Shown: positions 42,339 through 51,002 of the stretch, piece after piece
How the letters are laid out: every line of letters starts with the position of its first letter
Position numbering within the stretch: position 1 is the stretch's first letter
Source: Saprospiraceae bacterium
GTDB lineage: Bacteria; Bacteroidota; Bacteroidia; Chitinophagales; Saprospiraceae
Reading direction: 5' to 3'
DNA: 64,000 bases
Assembly (NCBI GenBank): GCA_021604865.1
Contig: BQJU01000012.1
Location: 1 to 64,000 of the forward strand
Notes under the pieces: model-generated
What the model was told of the DNA's origin: nothing
Seen by the model: the letters and a program-made list of their open reading frames with translations, nothing else
Databases searched by the model: none
Program-made: the position numbers and the translations under genes

Positions 42339-42974
42339 TTAAATAAAAGCCCGAAATGCTTGAACGATGCCAATAATGATCAGCACTCCTCCTATTATTT
42401 TATTCATATACAGCCTTATACTATTTACCCGACTTTTGATCAATTGGCTAAGCCAACCAAAACAGAGTAGCGCAAAAAACTTTCCGGAGGCAATACCCAG
42501 CAGTAGCCAGATTATTTCTGCCACCTGCATGTGGAGGCCAAAACCACCTGGATGCAGATTTTTTAAGGCGGAGAAAAAGTAAATCCAGTATGGAATAGAT
42601 TGAAGATTGAGTAAGGCTACACCTATTCCAAGCAAAAAATGATGGTTTCTTTTTTTATCATTTTCCATTTCTGGGTGAACTTTATTTTCCCTGAAAAAGA
42701 AAATGGAGCCAAAAAGCAAAAATAATATAGCAGTTACCAGACGGGTCCAAAAACCCGTTTCCAAAATTTGATGGACATAAGTATTACAATATAGGGCAAT
42801 AAAAGAATTACAGATTTCTACCACAGTGGCACCAAGCGCCACCCATATTGCAGCCCTGATATGGTATTTTATTGTTGTGTCAACAATAGAGAGATTGATG
42901 GGCCCTAGCGGTATTGTGCCTAAAAAACTGAGTGATCCTCCGAATAAAAACAAATAAAGAAGGGTGAAATCCAT
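42339..42974 (-). CDS. LysE-family exporter
   Basis: 211 residues with about six membrane helices. The N-terminal GGSLSFLGTIPLGPINLSIVDTT block carries the Gly/Pro pattern of LysE/RhtB amino-acid exporters, and PYWIYFFSAL recurs in the middle. The substrate cannot be predicted. It is divergent from mnmA. Confidence 0.82.
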   Translation of the reverse strand: MDFTLLYLFLFGGSLSFLGTIPLGPINLSIVDTTIKYHIRAAIWVALGATVVEICNSFIALYCNTYVHQILETGFWTRLVTAILFLLFGSIFFFRENKVHPEMENDKKRNHHFLLGIGVALLNLQSIPYWIYFFSALKNLHPGGFGLHMQVAEIIWLLLGIASGKFFALLCFGWLSQLIKSRVNSIRLYMNKIIGGVLIIIGIVQAFRAFI

Positions 42975-43044
42975 GTGTTAGTTGGTTTCCGTTTTCCTGT
43001 TAGTTATAGAAGCTGCGAAGATAGTGATTGTTTATTGACTTTGT

Positions 43045-43078
43045 TTTGAACCTAAACGCACGATTATTTGTAATTTTG
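43045..43078 (+). promoter_or_regulatory. Candidate mnmA promoter
   Basis: TTTG at 43045-43048, a 22-nt spacer and TAATTTTG at 43071-43078 match the Bacteroidota consensus. It lies 78 bp before the mnmA start, in a divergent intergenic region. Confidence 0.4.
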
Positions 43079-43156
43079 TGGTTGAAGTGGTTTAATCTTT
43101 CTCGCTCGTTGATAAGAGAAAGCCTAAAACTGCTTTATTGAAAAATAAAATAGTAA

Positions 43157-44263
43157 ATGAGTAAGCACGGAAAAGTACTGGTAGCCATGAGTGGAGGTAT
43201 TGATAGTACCGTTACTGCTATGATGCTACACGAGGAAGGTTATGAAGTGGTAGGCATCACTATGAAAACCTGGGATTATGCCAATTCTGGTGGTTCGAAA
43301 AAAGAAACGGGTTGTTGTAGTCTGGATTCGATTAACGATGCCAGAGAGGTAGCTGTAAATATGGGTTTTCACCATTTCATTATTGATATTCGGGATGAAT
43401 TCGGCGATTATGTTATTGATAATTTTGTCGAAGAATACATGGCTGGGCGCACGCCTAATCCCTGTGTATTGTGTAATACCCATATCAAGTGGAATGCCCT
43501 GCTCAAACGGGCTGATGCACTGGATTGTGCCTTTATTGCAACAGGCCACTACGCACGTATTGGCGAGCATGATGGGCGCAAATTTATTAGCCGCAGTGCC
43601 GATGACCACAAAGATCAGTCTTATGTCCTTTGGGGCTTAAGCCAGGAATGCCTCGATCGGAGCCGCTTTCCTCTGGGCCCCTATACCAAGCCGGAAGTGC
43701 GGCAAATGGCTGCAGATTTTGGTTATGAAGCCTTGTCAAAAAAAGCAGAGAGTTACGAAATCTGTTTTGTTCCCGATAATGACTATCGAGGATTTTTGAA
43801 ACGACGGGTTGATGGTTTAGAAGCATCGCTGGTAGGTGGGAACTTCATCAATACCAATGGAGAATTGTTGGGCCAACATCAGGGCTATCCGTTTTATACG
43901 GTAGGCCAACGCAAGGGATTAGGATTGGCTTTTGGACAACCGATGTATGTGACAGAAATCCAACCGGATACCAACACCGTAGTTTTAGGAACGGTTGATG
44001 AACTGGTGCGCAACGGCATGAGTGTCTATAAGGTCAATTCCATGAAATATGCCCAAATTCCTGATGGACTGGAAGCGGTAACAAAAATCCGCTACAAAGA
44101 TCGGGGGGCTTTAAGCCGGTTAACCAATAACAATGGCAAAGTGGAGGTGGAATTTTATGCCAATGTGAAAGGTGTTGCACCGGGACAGTCTGCTGTATTC
44201 TATGAAGGCGACGATGTGGTCGGCGGTGGAATTATTCACAGCAGTGTGCTCAATAATAATTGA
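43157..44263 (+). CDS. mnmA: tRNA-specific 2-thiouridylase
   Basis: 368 residues. The PP-loop SGGIDS at residues 12-17 binds ATP. The catalytic cysteines C103 (NPCVLCN) and C203 (YEICFVPD) are both present. FYTVGQRKGLGL and the C-terminal beta-barrel complete the family. It adds sulfur to the wobble uridine of Lys, Glu and Gln tRNAs. Confidence 0.95.
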   Translation: MSKHGKVLVAMSGGIDSTVTAMMLHEEGYEVVGITMKTWDYANSGGSKKETGCCSLDSINDAREVAVNMGFHHFIIDIRDEFGDYVIDNFVEEYMAGRTPNPCVLCNTHIKWNALLKRADALDCAFIATGHYARIGEHDGRKFISRSADDHKDQSYVLWGLSQECLDRSRFPLGPYTKPEVRQMAADFGYEALSKKAESYEICFVPDNDYRGFLKRRVDGLEASLVGGNFINTNGELLGQHQGYPFYTVGQRKGLGLAFGQPMYVTEIQPDTNTVVLGTVDELVRNGMSVYKVNSMKYAQIPDGLEAVTKIRYKDRGALSRLTNNNGKVEVEFYANVKGVAPGQSAVFYEGDDVVGGGIIHSSVLNNN

Positions 44264-44326
44264 TAAGACCTATTGTCCCGTCGAAACAACACGATTACCT
44301 AATCAAAGAAGTTTAAGTCAATACTG

Positions 44327-45097
44327 ATGCGGCCAATTCCCATTTTCATTGTAGGTATTTTACTGGTTTTGTTGCTGAATAACGCTTGCAAGGAAGAATT
44401 GGCTCCAGCTTCAGACTTTGGTTATGAATATTATCCGCTAGACATTGGCCGCTATTGGGAATATCGTCAGGATACGGTTATTTTTGACCCCGATATCGGC
44501 ATGGTCAGAAAAGATAGTTCAAGCTCCTTTGTCCGGGAAGAAATAGTAGACACCTTGCGCGACAATACTGGAGCCTTGCTCTATCGCCTGGAGCATTATG
44601 AACGTGCTGCTGATAGCCTTCCATGGCAAATTAATGGGGTCTATACGCTGGGGCGCAATGAACAGCAGGCCATTCGTACCGAAGACAACCTGCGATTTAT
44701 TAAACTCGTTTTCCCTCCCAATATTTTCAAACAATGGAATGGTAATGCTAGCTTCGATGAATTCCTTGAAGTCTCGGTAGCTGGTGAAAGCGTCGAGATG
44801 TTTAAAGGTTGGTCTTATTCAATTACCAATAGTGATACCACCTTGCAATTGGGAGATTTTTCCTTTGACAAGGTCGTCAAAGTTCAGCCTTCTGATTACG
44901 AAAGTTTTATTGAATTACGATCTGTACAAGAGTATTACGCCCCGGAGGTTGGTTTGGTATACCGGGAATTATGGATACTGGATACACAATGCGAGTATTG
45001 CTGCAATTTTAATGGCGATCTTTGTGATATGTTCTCCTGGGATGAAAAAGCAGAGGCGGGATTTATACTTCGCCAACAATTAATTGATTATCAATAA
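44327..45097 (+). CDS. Lipoprotein of unknown function
   Basis: 256 residues with a lipoprotein signal (MRPIPIFIVGILLVLLLNNAC, Cys21). The mature start DFGYEYYPLDIGRYWEYRQDT is a pattern I associate with small Saprospiria lipoproteins. A Cys-rich stretch (TQCEYCCNFNGDLCDMF) near the C-terminus could bind metal or form disulfides. It lies 63 bp after mnmA and one base before rimM, so it is probably co-transcribed with these tRNA/ribosome genes. Confidence 0.78.
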   Translation: MRPIPIFIVGILLVLLLNNACKEELAPASDFGYEYYPLDIGRYWEYRQDTVIFDPDIGMVRKDSSSSFVREEIVDTLRDNTGALLYRLEHYERAADSLPWQINGVYTLGRNEQQAIRTEDNLRFIKLVFPPNIFKQWNGNASFDEFLEVSVAGESVEMFKGWSYSITNSDTTLQLGDFSFDKVVKVQPSDYESFIELRSVQEYYAPEVGLVYRELWILDTQCEYCCNFNGDLCDMFSWDEKAEAGFILRQQLIDYQ

Positions 45098-45098
45098 G

Positions 45099-45620
45099 AT
45101 GGATGAATATCGTAGTATTGGCCGTACTCAAAAGACCTACGGCGTAGCAGGAGCCTTGAGGTTAAATATTAAAGACCAATACCTGGACGACTTATTTGAA
45201 GCCAAGGTTTTGTTTCTCTCTTTGCAGGGGCAGCTTATTCCTTATTTTGTAGAAACTATCGATGACCAGAACAACCTTTTGGTCAAATTTGAAGAAATAA
45301 ACAGCCCCGAACAAGCCCGTGAGCTCACCAATGCCGAAGTATTTCTCCGCGAGTCAGATCTGGCAGATATCAACCCCAAAGATGAACTGAACAATCCCGA
45401 TTGGGACCGTTTCAAAGACTGGCTAGTCGTTGATGAGCAAGGGAAAAGCATTGGTCCCATTCTCGAAATTCAGGAGTTTCCCCAACAACTGATGGCCCTG
45501 GTCAATTATCAGGATCGGGAGGTTTTTATTCCTTTAAATGATACTTTTCTGGTTGGAGTGGATGAAAAGAAGCGGCAACTGATGATGGAATTACCAGATG
45601 GGTTGTTGGCGCTGAATTGA
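45099..45620 (+). CDS. rimM: 16S rRNA processing protein RimM
   Basis: About 173 residues from MDEYRSIGRTQKTYGVAGALRL; the ATG at 45084 overlaps the previous gene and is less likely. The N-terminal RimM beta-barrel (GRTQKTYGVAGALRL, LVKFEEINSPEQARELTNAEVFL) and the C-terminal PRC-barrel (WLVVDEQGKSIGPILEIQEFPQQLMALV, EVFIPLND) are intact. It assists maturation of the 30S head by binding S19. Unusually, neither rpsP nor trmD is next to it. Confidence 0.93.
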   Translation: MDEYRSIGRTQKTYGVAGALRLNIKDQYLDDLFEAKVLFLSLQGQLIPYFVETIDDQNNLLVKFEEINSPEQARELTNAEVFLRESDLADINPKDELNNPDWDRFKDWLVVDEQGKSIGPILEIQEFPQQLMALVNYQDREVFIPLNDTFLVGVDEKKRQLMMELPDGLLALN

Positions 45621-45740
45621 TGCTAGGATTTTGTGATTCAACGTCGCTTGTATAGTTTCAAAATAAAATCTATGGTAATATACTGCGGGTGGGTATCCCA
45701 ATATTTATGTTCAATGCCCAATTTTACAAACTTTGATCTG

Positions 45741-45904
45741 AGAGCATGTTTGGGGGCCAACCTTTGGGCTGCAAAGGATCACTTTTTCGATGATACTTCG
45801 TTACTTTTCTTGTCCGTACCTCCGGGTATGAACTTCAAAAAAAGCCTCGTCTCATCAAAAAATTGACGCTTTTCGCTTCCAAAGCCGACCTCCAAACAAG
45901 CTCT
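45741..45904. mobile_element. MITE-like inverted-repeat element, second long copy
   Basis: Ends agagcatgtttgggggcc and gacctccaaacaagctct are terminal inverted repeats. The 164-bp interior aligns with the reverse complement of 1-197 throughout. No transposase is encoded; a 77-codon frame starting at 45633 runs through it without support. It sits between the convergent rimM and udk genes. The flanks (45621-45740 and 45905-45946) show no clear target duplication or other feature. Confidence 0.62.
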
Positions 45905-45946
45905 AAACCGATAAAATTCAATCACCGTTTTTCGAGACGCCTATTC

Positions 45947-46567
45947 CTAATGCTGCTCTAAATGGTGCTTCAAAAACCCTGTCACCACCTCCAATCCCAT
46001 ATCAAACTTCCGGTTGTTATTGATCACAATATCGGCGTCTTCCATGTAGGGCTTAATGTATTTTTCAAAGGTGGGTAGTACATGATTTTCGTATCGGTAA
46101 AGGACATCATCCAGGGGGTAATTCCGTTCTACCCGGTCTCTCTTAATGCGGCGGATCACTTTGAGGTTTTCCTTAGCATGTAGGAACAACTTGAGGTCGA
46201 GCAGTTGGCACATTGGTTCATAATAGAAAACAAAAAGACCTTCAACCAGTAGGATGGGTGCGGGATGGAAACTCAATAAGCGAGGAGTCGCATCAGAATT
46301 ATTAAAGGTATATTCTTCTCGGGTAACTTTTTCCCCTTTGATTAGTTTTTGCACATCCCGGGTAAAAGCTTCTGCATCAATAGAAGTAGGCAGGTCGAAA
46401 TTGATAATGCCCTTGGCATCTACTAGTTGCATCTCACGCGGCAAGTAATAGTCGTCCTGGGAAATAAGGCAGATTTCCTCAGGCGCAAACTGTTTTCTTA
46501 GCTGGCGAATAAATGAAGTTTTTCCCGAACCACTTCCTCCCGTAATACCAATAATTAATGATCGCAT
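45947..46567 (-). CDS. udk: Uridine kinase
   Basis: 206 residues, the normal length. Walker A GGSGSGKTS lies at residues 10-18, followed by the family signatures ISQDDYYLP and NFDLPTSIDAEAF and the lid region RIKRDRVERNYPLDD. It phosphorylates uridine and cytidine for salvage. The nucleoside transporter on the other strand at 46777 is a natural partner. Confidence 0.92.
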   Translation of the reverse strand: MRSLIIGITGGSGSGKTSFIRQLRKQFAPEEICLISQDDYYLPREMQLVDAKGIINFDLPTSIDAEAFTRDVQKLIKGEKVTREEYTFNNSDATPRLLSFHPAPILLVEGLFVFYYEPMCQLLDLKLFLHAKENLKVIRRIKRDRVERNYPLDDVLYRYENHVLPTFEKYIKPYMEDADIVINNNRKFDMGLEVVTGFLKHHLEQH

Positions 46568-46776
46568 GTTTTAATAAATATGAGATTTTTATCTTCGAGA
46601 TCAAATAGGGTGTAGTCTATCAGCTGTTCAATTGAATACTTCCAAACCTGCCTTTTGCGGCAAACTTTGCAAAGTTAACAAACAAGACGATTTTTTTGCC
46701 CCTCGGGTAGATATCCCTGAAATTTCACTACTTTTGGTGCCGTCAATGTGTTTTTATAATTAACCGCCTCAGTTTA

Positions 46777-48114
46777 ATGGATTTTTTTGTTGATCTTCTT
46801 CGAGGTACCTTAGGTATAACCGTTTTATTAGGTACTTGTTATTTATTGAGCAACAACCGAAAAGGGATTGATTGGAGATTGGTAGGTTCGGGTATGCTAT
46901 TGCAAATTGCATTGGCATTGTTGATTCTTAAAGTACCCTATGTCAATGTCATTTTTGATTACATTGCCAAGGGGTTCCAACAGATATTATCCTTTACGGA
47001 GGCCGGTGCTCAGTTCCTCTTTGGAAGCATTGTCCAGGATATGGGCACCTTCGGCTATATTTTTGCCTTTCAGGTATTGCCAACTATCGTGTTCTTTTCA
47101 GCGCTTTCGGCGATGCTTTATTATTTTGGTATTTTGCAAAAAGTGGTCTACGGTTTATCCTGGTTGATGAGCCGTACGATGGGATTGTCCGGACCAGAAA
47201 GTCTTGCGGCTGCCGCCAATGTTTTTATTGGTCAGACGGAAGCTCCGTTAGTGATTAAGCCCTATCTGGAAGGCATGTCCAAATCGGAAATGTTATGTCT
47301 GATGACCGGAGGTATGGCTACTATTGCCGGCGGTGTGTTTGCTGCCTATGTCGGTTATTTAGGTGGGGAAGACCCTGTTCAGCAAGTCTATTTTGCCAAA
47401 CATCTGTTGACCGCTTCGATTATTTCTGCCCCTGCCGCAATTGTTGCTGCCAAAATGTTGTTTCCGGAAGAAGAAAAAAAATCCATCACGGAACAAACGA
47501 AAATGATGGAAGATCCCTCCAATAATTTGTTGGATGCCATTTCCAGAGGTACGACGGATGGTCTGAAATTGGCGATTAATGTTGGTGCCATGTTGCTCGT
47601 TTTTACAGCACTGATCTATATGTTGAATGTCATTTTTATGAGTGTTACGGATGGCATTAATATGGTGGCCATAGAAGCTTTTGGCAATCAAATAGGCGAT
47701 TGGAATGAAAGCATCAAACTCGCTACAAATGGCCGCTTTGAAGGATTTACCTTTACTTATCTGCTAGGCGTTTTATTTGCTCCGGTAGCCTGGATATTGG
47801 GTACGCCAACTGTTGATATTACCGTGGTTGGCCAATTATTGGGACAAAAAACGGTGGTCAATGAATTTTTGGCTTATGCAGAGTTGAATACGTTGCGGGA
47901 GGCTGGTGTAAATTTTCAGCCTAAATCCCTGATTATTGCCACTTATGCGCTTTGTGGATTTGCCAATTTTGCTTCTATTGGTATCCAGATTGGCGGGATT
48001 GGCGCTATTGCTCCAGGGCAACGTAAAGCCCTTACTGAATTGGGGATTAAAGCATTGATTGGTGGAACGATTGCCAGTTTTTTGACGGCTGCTATTGCTG
48101 GCGTTTTAATATAA
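46777..48114 (+). CDS. NupC-family concentrative nucleoside transporter
   Basis: 445 residues with about ten membrane segments. CNT-family motifs are present: FVFQ-like FAFQVLPTIVFFSALSAMLYYFG, the EAA-N-FIGQTEAPL motif (AAAANVFIGQTEAPLVIKPY), MTGGMATIAGGV and CGFANFASIGIQIGGIGAIAP. It imports nucleosides with Na+ or H+. It is divergent from udk, which suggests a nucleoside salvage pair. Confidence 0.93.
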   Translation: MDFFVDLLRGTLGITVLLGTCYLLSNNRKGIDWRLVGSGMLLQIALALLILKVPYVNVIFDYIAKGFQQILSFTEAGAQFLFGSIVQDMGTFGYIFAFQVLPTIVFFSALSAMLYYFGILQKVVYGLSWLMSRTMGLSGPESLAAAANVFIGQTEAPLVIKPYLEGMSKSEMLCLMTGGMATIAGGVFAAYVGYLGGEDPVQQVYFAKHLLTASIISAPAAIVAAKMLFPEEEKKSITEQTKMMEDPSNNLLDAISRGTTDGLKLAINVGAMLLVFTALIYMLNVIFMSVTDGINMVAIEAFGNQIGDWNESIKLATNGRFEGFTFTYLLGVLFAPVAWILGTPTVDITVVGQLLGQKTVVNEFLAYAELNTLREAGVNFQPKSLIIATYALCGFANFASIGIQIGGIGAIAPGQRKALTELGIKALIGGTIASFLTAAIAGVLI

Positions 48115-48117
48115 GAC

Positions 48118-48645
48118 TTACTTCAACGTACGTTGGATTTGTTTGTAATGGCGATCAAAATGACCTTCAAAAAAATCCAACATGCCACTTAGGTTAATCC
48201 TTCCGGCAAATGGATGTTTATATACTTCTTTGGTATAAACATCATCTGGAAGGGTACTGAGGAATTCATAGATTTCTTTTCGCTGCTTATCCCATTTTGC
48301 TACAATTTCTGGTAGTTCGCTATGGTTGGGTAAATGTTCACTACTCACAGCGGTAGGCGCTTTCCACTTCATGGAGGAGCGCAAATAGAATAACATTATT
48401 TTGTTTTTAAACCAGGTTTGCAGTCCCGCTTTTTTCAATTTTGGATTAAAGCTTAATTTTTTAGAAATGTATCTTCCTGCATAACTTTCTGCCAGATATA
48501 GATGATGCATGACTTGTAGTGCAGACCATTGATCGGGACCAGGCTGACGATTCAATTCTTCTGAAGAATACTGGCTAAGCTCTTCATTTAAGGCTTTCCT
48601 TTTTTCCTCAATTTGTGTCAGATGATGCAGGGCTTTACTTTTCAT
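48118..48645 (-). CDS. DinB-like four-helix protein
   Basis: About 175 residues from MKSKALHHLTQIEEKRKAL; the longer frame to 48693 enters the repeat hairpin. WSALQVMHHLYLAESYAGRYI and FFEGHFDRHYKQIQRTL place it in the DinB superfamily with its histidine ligands. Function unknown; distinct from the DinB-like protein at 13223. It converges with the nucleoside transporter with only a 3-bp gap. Confidence 0.75.
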   Translation of the reverse strand: MKSKALHHLTQIEEKRKALNEELSQYSSEELNRQPGPDQWSALQVMHHLYLAESYAGRYISKKLSFNPKLKKAGLQTWFKNKIMLFYLRSSMKWKAPTAVSSEHLPNHSELPEIVAKWDKQRKEIYEFLSTLPDDVYTKEVYKHPFAGRINLSGMLDFFEGHFDRHYKQIQRTLK

Positions 48646-48658
48646 AGCTAGGAATTTA

Positions 48659-48699
48659 GCGCATGTTTGGAGGTTCGGTTGATCTCCAAACATACGCCG
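48659..48699. repeat. Minimal inverted-repeat element (hairpin)
   Basis: gcatgtttggagg and ctccaaacatacgc face each other with only about 10 bp between them, so this is just the two ends of the element family. It lies between the prolyl oligopeptidase stop and the DinB-like start. Confidence 0.6.
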
Positions 48700-48714
48700 T
48701 AGATAAAAGATTTA

Positions 48715-50871
48715 TTAATCCTCAATATATTTGACCGGAGAATTGGTATTGTAAAACAAGAAGGACCAAATGTCGGCCTGTTCCTCAATCGTTTTGGAAA
48801 TGGGCTTACCTGCTCCATGTCCGGCATTGGTTTCAATTCTAATCAAAACCGGTTTATCTCCGGAGTGGGATTTTTGTAGCTGTGCAGCAAATTTAAAGGA
48901 ATGCGCAGGTACCACCCGGTCATCATGGTCGGCTGTGGTGATCATGGTTGCCGGATAGGCTACGTCAGGCTTTAAATTGTGTAAAGGGGAGTAGGCATAA
49001 AGATTTTTAAAATGTTCAGGGTCGTCACTTGAGCCATATTCCGGAATCCAACCTTTACCAACCGTAAACAAGTGGTAACGCAGCATATCCATTACGCCTA
49101 CTGCGGGAAAAGCTACTGCAAAAAGGTCTGGGCGCTGAGTCATTACGGCACCCACCAGCAATCCGCCATTAGAGCCACCGGCAATGGCCAGTTTGTCCTT
49201 ACTGGTATATCCCTCGGCGATCAGGTATTCTCCTGCAGCAATAAAATCGTCAAATACATTTTGTTTGTTGAGCAACATACCGGCACGGTGCCAATCTTCG
49301 CCATATTCTCCACCACCACGCAGGTTGGCCATAGCAAATATGCCACCATTTTCCAGCAATATCAAACGGGAAGAGCTAAAGCTAGGGCTGAGGCTGATAT
49401 TGAATCCGCCATAGGCATAGAGGTAAGCAGGGTTGTTGCCGTCTAGTTTAATGTCTTTTTTATGTACAATAAACATGGGCACTTTTGTACCATCCTTGCT
49501 GGTGTAAAATATTTGTTTTTCGATGTAATCTTTCGGATCAAATTTCAACTCGGATTGTGAAAATTCCTCAGATTTACCGGTAGTAACATCATATTTAAAG
49601 ATGATATTGGGATAGGTAAAAGAGGTAAACGCATAAAAAAGTGTCTTATCCTCTTCCTTGCCATTAAAACCACCTGCACTGCCCAGTCCTGGCAATTCAA
49701 TCTCATTTTTTCCACTGCCGTCGTATTCCATTTGATAAAAACGATCGGTCGCGTCTTTCAGGTAATTGGCAAATAACTTACCTCCTCCCGTGGTCACATT
49801 TTGTAATAAATCCTCTGATTCGGGAATCACTTCTACCCAGTTGGATTGTTCAGGGTTTATAGGATCTACAGCAACCAAACGGTACTTAGGCGCGCCAATA
49901 TCAGTGAGTACCAGAAATTTCCCACCAGTATAATGTACTACACTACTTTTATTTTTATACCCTTCGAAAAGAGGGACAAATGGACCATCCTTTTCCAGAT
50001 CTTTGTAATAGACGGCATAACCATCAGTACCGGGAGCAGCATACAAAATCAGGTACTTTTTATCTTCTGTAGCTGATACCGTGTGGTAAATATTGGGGTT
50101 GGCTTTATCTTCGTAAACCAGTTTATCTTTGGATTGATCTGTGCCCAGTTTGTGGTAATAAACCGAATGGAACGTGTTATTGCCCGATAATTCAGCACCT
50201 TTGGCTGGTTCCGGGTACCGACTATAGAAGAATCCATCCTTAAACCAGGAGGCTCCTGAGAACTTCACCCATTCCAGTACATCTGGTAGTTCCTTTTTTG
50301 TCGCAATTTCCATTACGTGTATTTCCTGCCAATCCGATCCAGCTTCTGAACGGGAATAGGCAACGTAGCGGTTGTCTTTAGAAAAACCTAATAAGCCGAT
50401 AGAAACCGTTCCGTCAGCCGACAATTGATTGGGATCAATAAAAACCTCTGGCGATCCGTCCAACCCTTTTTGGATATAGATAACTGATTGGTTTTGCAGT
50501 CCGTCATTTTTGTAAAAAAAGTAGTATTCGCCAGCACGAAAAGGAGAGGATAATCTCGGGTAATTGATCAGCTCAGTCAGACGTTCTTCAATTTTTTCCC
50601 GGTAAGGGATTTTTTCCAGAAATCCGGAAGTTACCTCATTTTGTGCTTTTACCCATTGGGCTGTCGCCTCGGAAGTGTCCGATTCAAGCCAACGGTAGGG
50701 GTCTGCTACTTCTGTTCCGTTATAATTGTCTACCTGATCGACACTCTGGGTCTCCGGGTAATTTAACTTCATAATTATTGGGTTTGCCTGGTGATTATTT
50801 TGGTCGCTATTGTTTTCCTGACAAGCAGTTAAAAACAGAATAGCAAACATAACGGGTAAGTGCGATTTCAT
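48715..50871 (-). CDS. Prolyl oligopeptidase-family (S9A) lipoprotein
   Basis: 718 residues. Lipoprotein signal with lipobox LTAC, then the seven-bladed propeller of S9A enzymes, which begins after DPYRWLESDTSEAT. The C-terminal alpha/beta hydrolase has Ser in GGSNGGLLVGAVMTQRPDLF (about residue 566), Asp in DHDDRVVPAHSFKF (about 649) and His in NAGHGAGKP (about 683), so the triad is complete. It cleaves short peptides after Pro outside the cytoplasm. Confidence 0.92.
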   Translation of the reverse strand: MKSHLPVMFAILFLTACQENNSDQNNHQANPIIMKLNYPETQSVDQVDNYNGTEVADPYRWLESDTSEATAQWVKAQNEVTSGFLEKIPYREKIEERLTELINYPRLSSPFRAGEYYFFYKNDGLQNQSVIYIQKGLDGSPEVFIDPNQLSADGTVSIGLLGFSKDNRYVAYSRSEAGSDWQEIHVMEIATKKELPDVLEWVKFSGASWFKDGFFYSRYPEPAKGAELSGNNTFHSVYYHKLGTDQSKDKLVYEDKANPNIYHTVSATEDKKYLILYAAPGTDGYAVYYKDLEKDGPFVPLFEGYKNKSSVVHYTGGKFLVLTDIGAPKYRLVAVDPINPEQSNWVEVIPESEDLLQNVTTGGGKLFANYLKDATDRFYQMEYDGSGKNEIELPGLGSAGGFNGKEEDKTLFYAFTSFTYPNIIFKYDVTTGKSEEFSQSELKFDPKDYIEKQIFYTSKDGTKVPMFIVHKKDIKLDGNNPAYLYAYGGFNISLSPSFSSSRLILLENGGIFAMANLRGGGEYGEDWHRAGMLLNKQNVFDDFIAAGEYLIAEGYTSKDKLAIAGGSNGGLLVGAVMTQRPDLFAVAFPAVGVMDMLRYHLFTVGKGWIPEYGSSDDPEHFKNLYAYSPLHNLKPDVAYPATMITTADHDDRVVPAHSFKFAAQLQKSHSGDKPVLIRIETNAGHGAGKPISKTIEEQADIWSFLFYNTNSPVKYIED

Positions 50872-51002
50872 CGTAGATTTTATTTGGAAGAGCTATTTTA
50901 ATAATAATCAAAAATACGAAGGTACAAACAATCTATATTTTATACCCGCGGAAAATTCTCTATTTTAGCCGCCAATCAATTTTGTTATATAGAAAAAACG
51001 CG

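Noticed and set aside
45633-45866. 77-codon ORF after rimM
   Set aside because: It runs through the repeat element and its translation shows no fold or homology.
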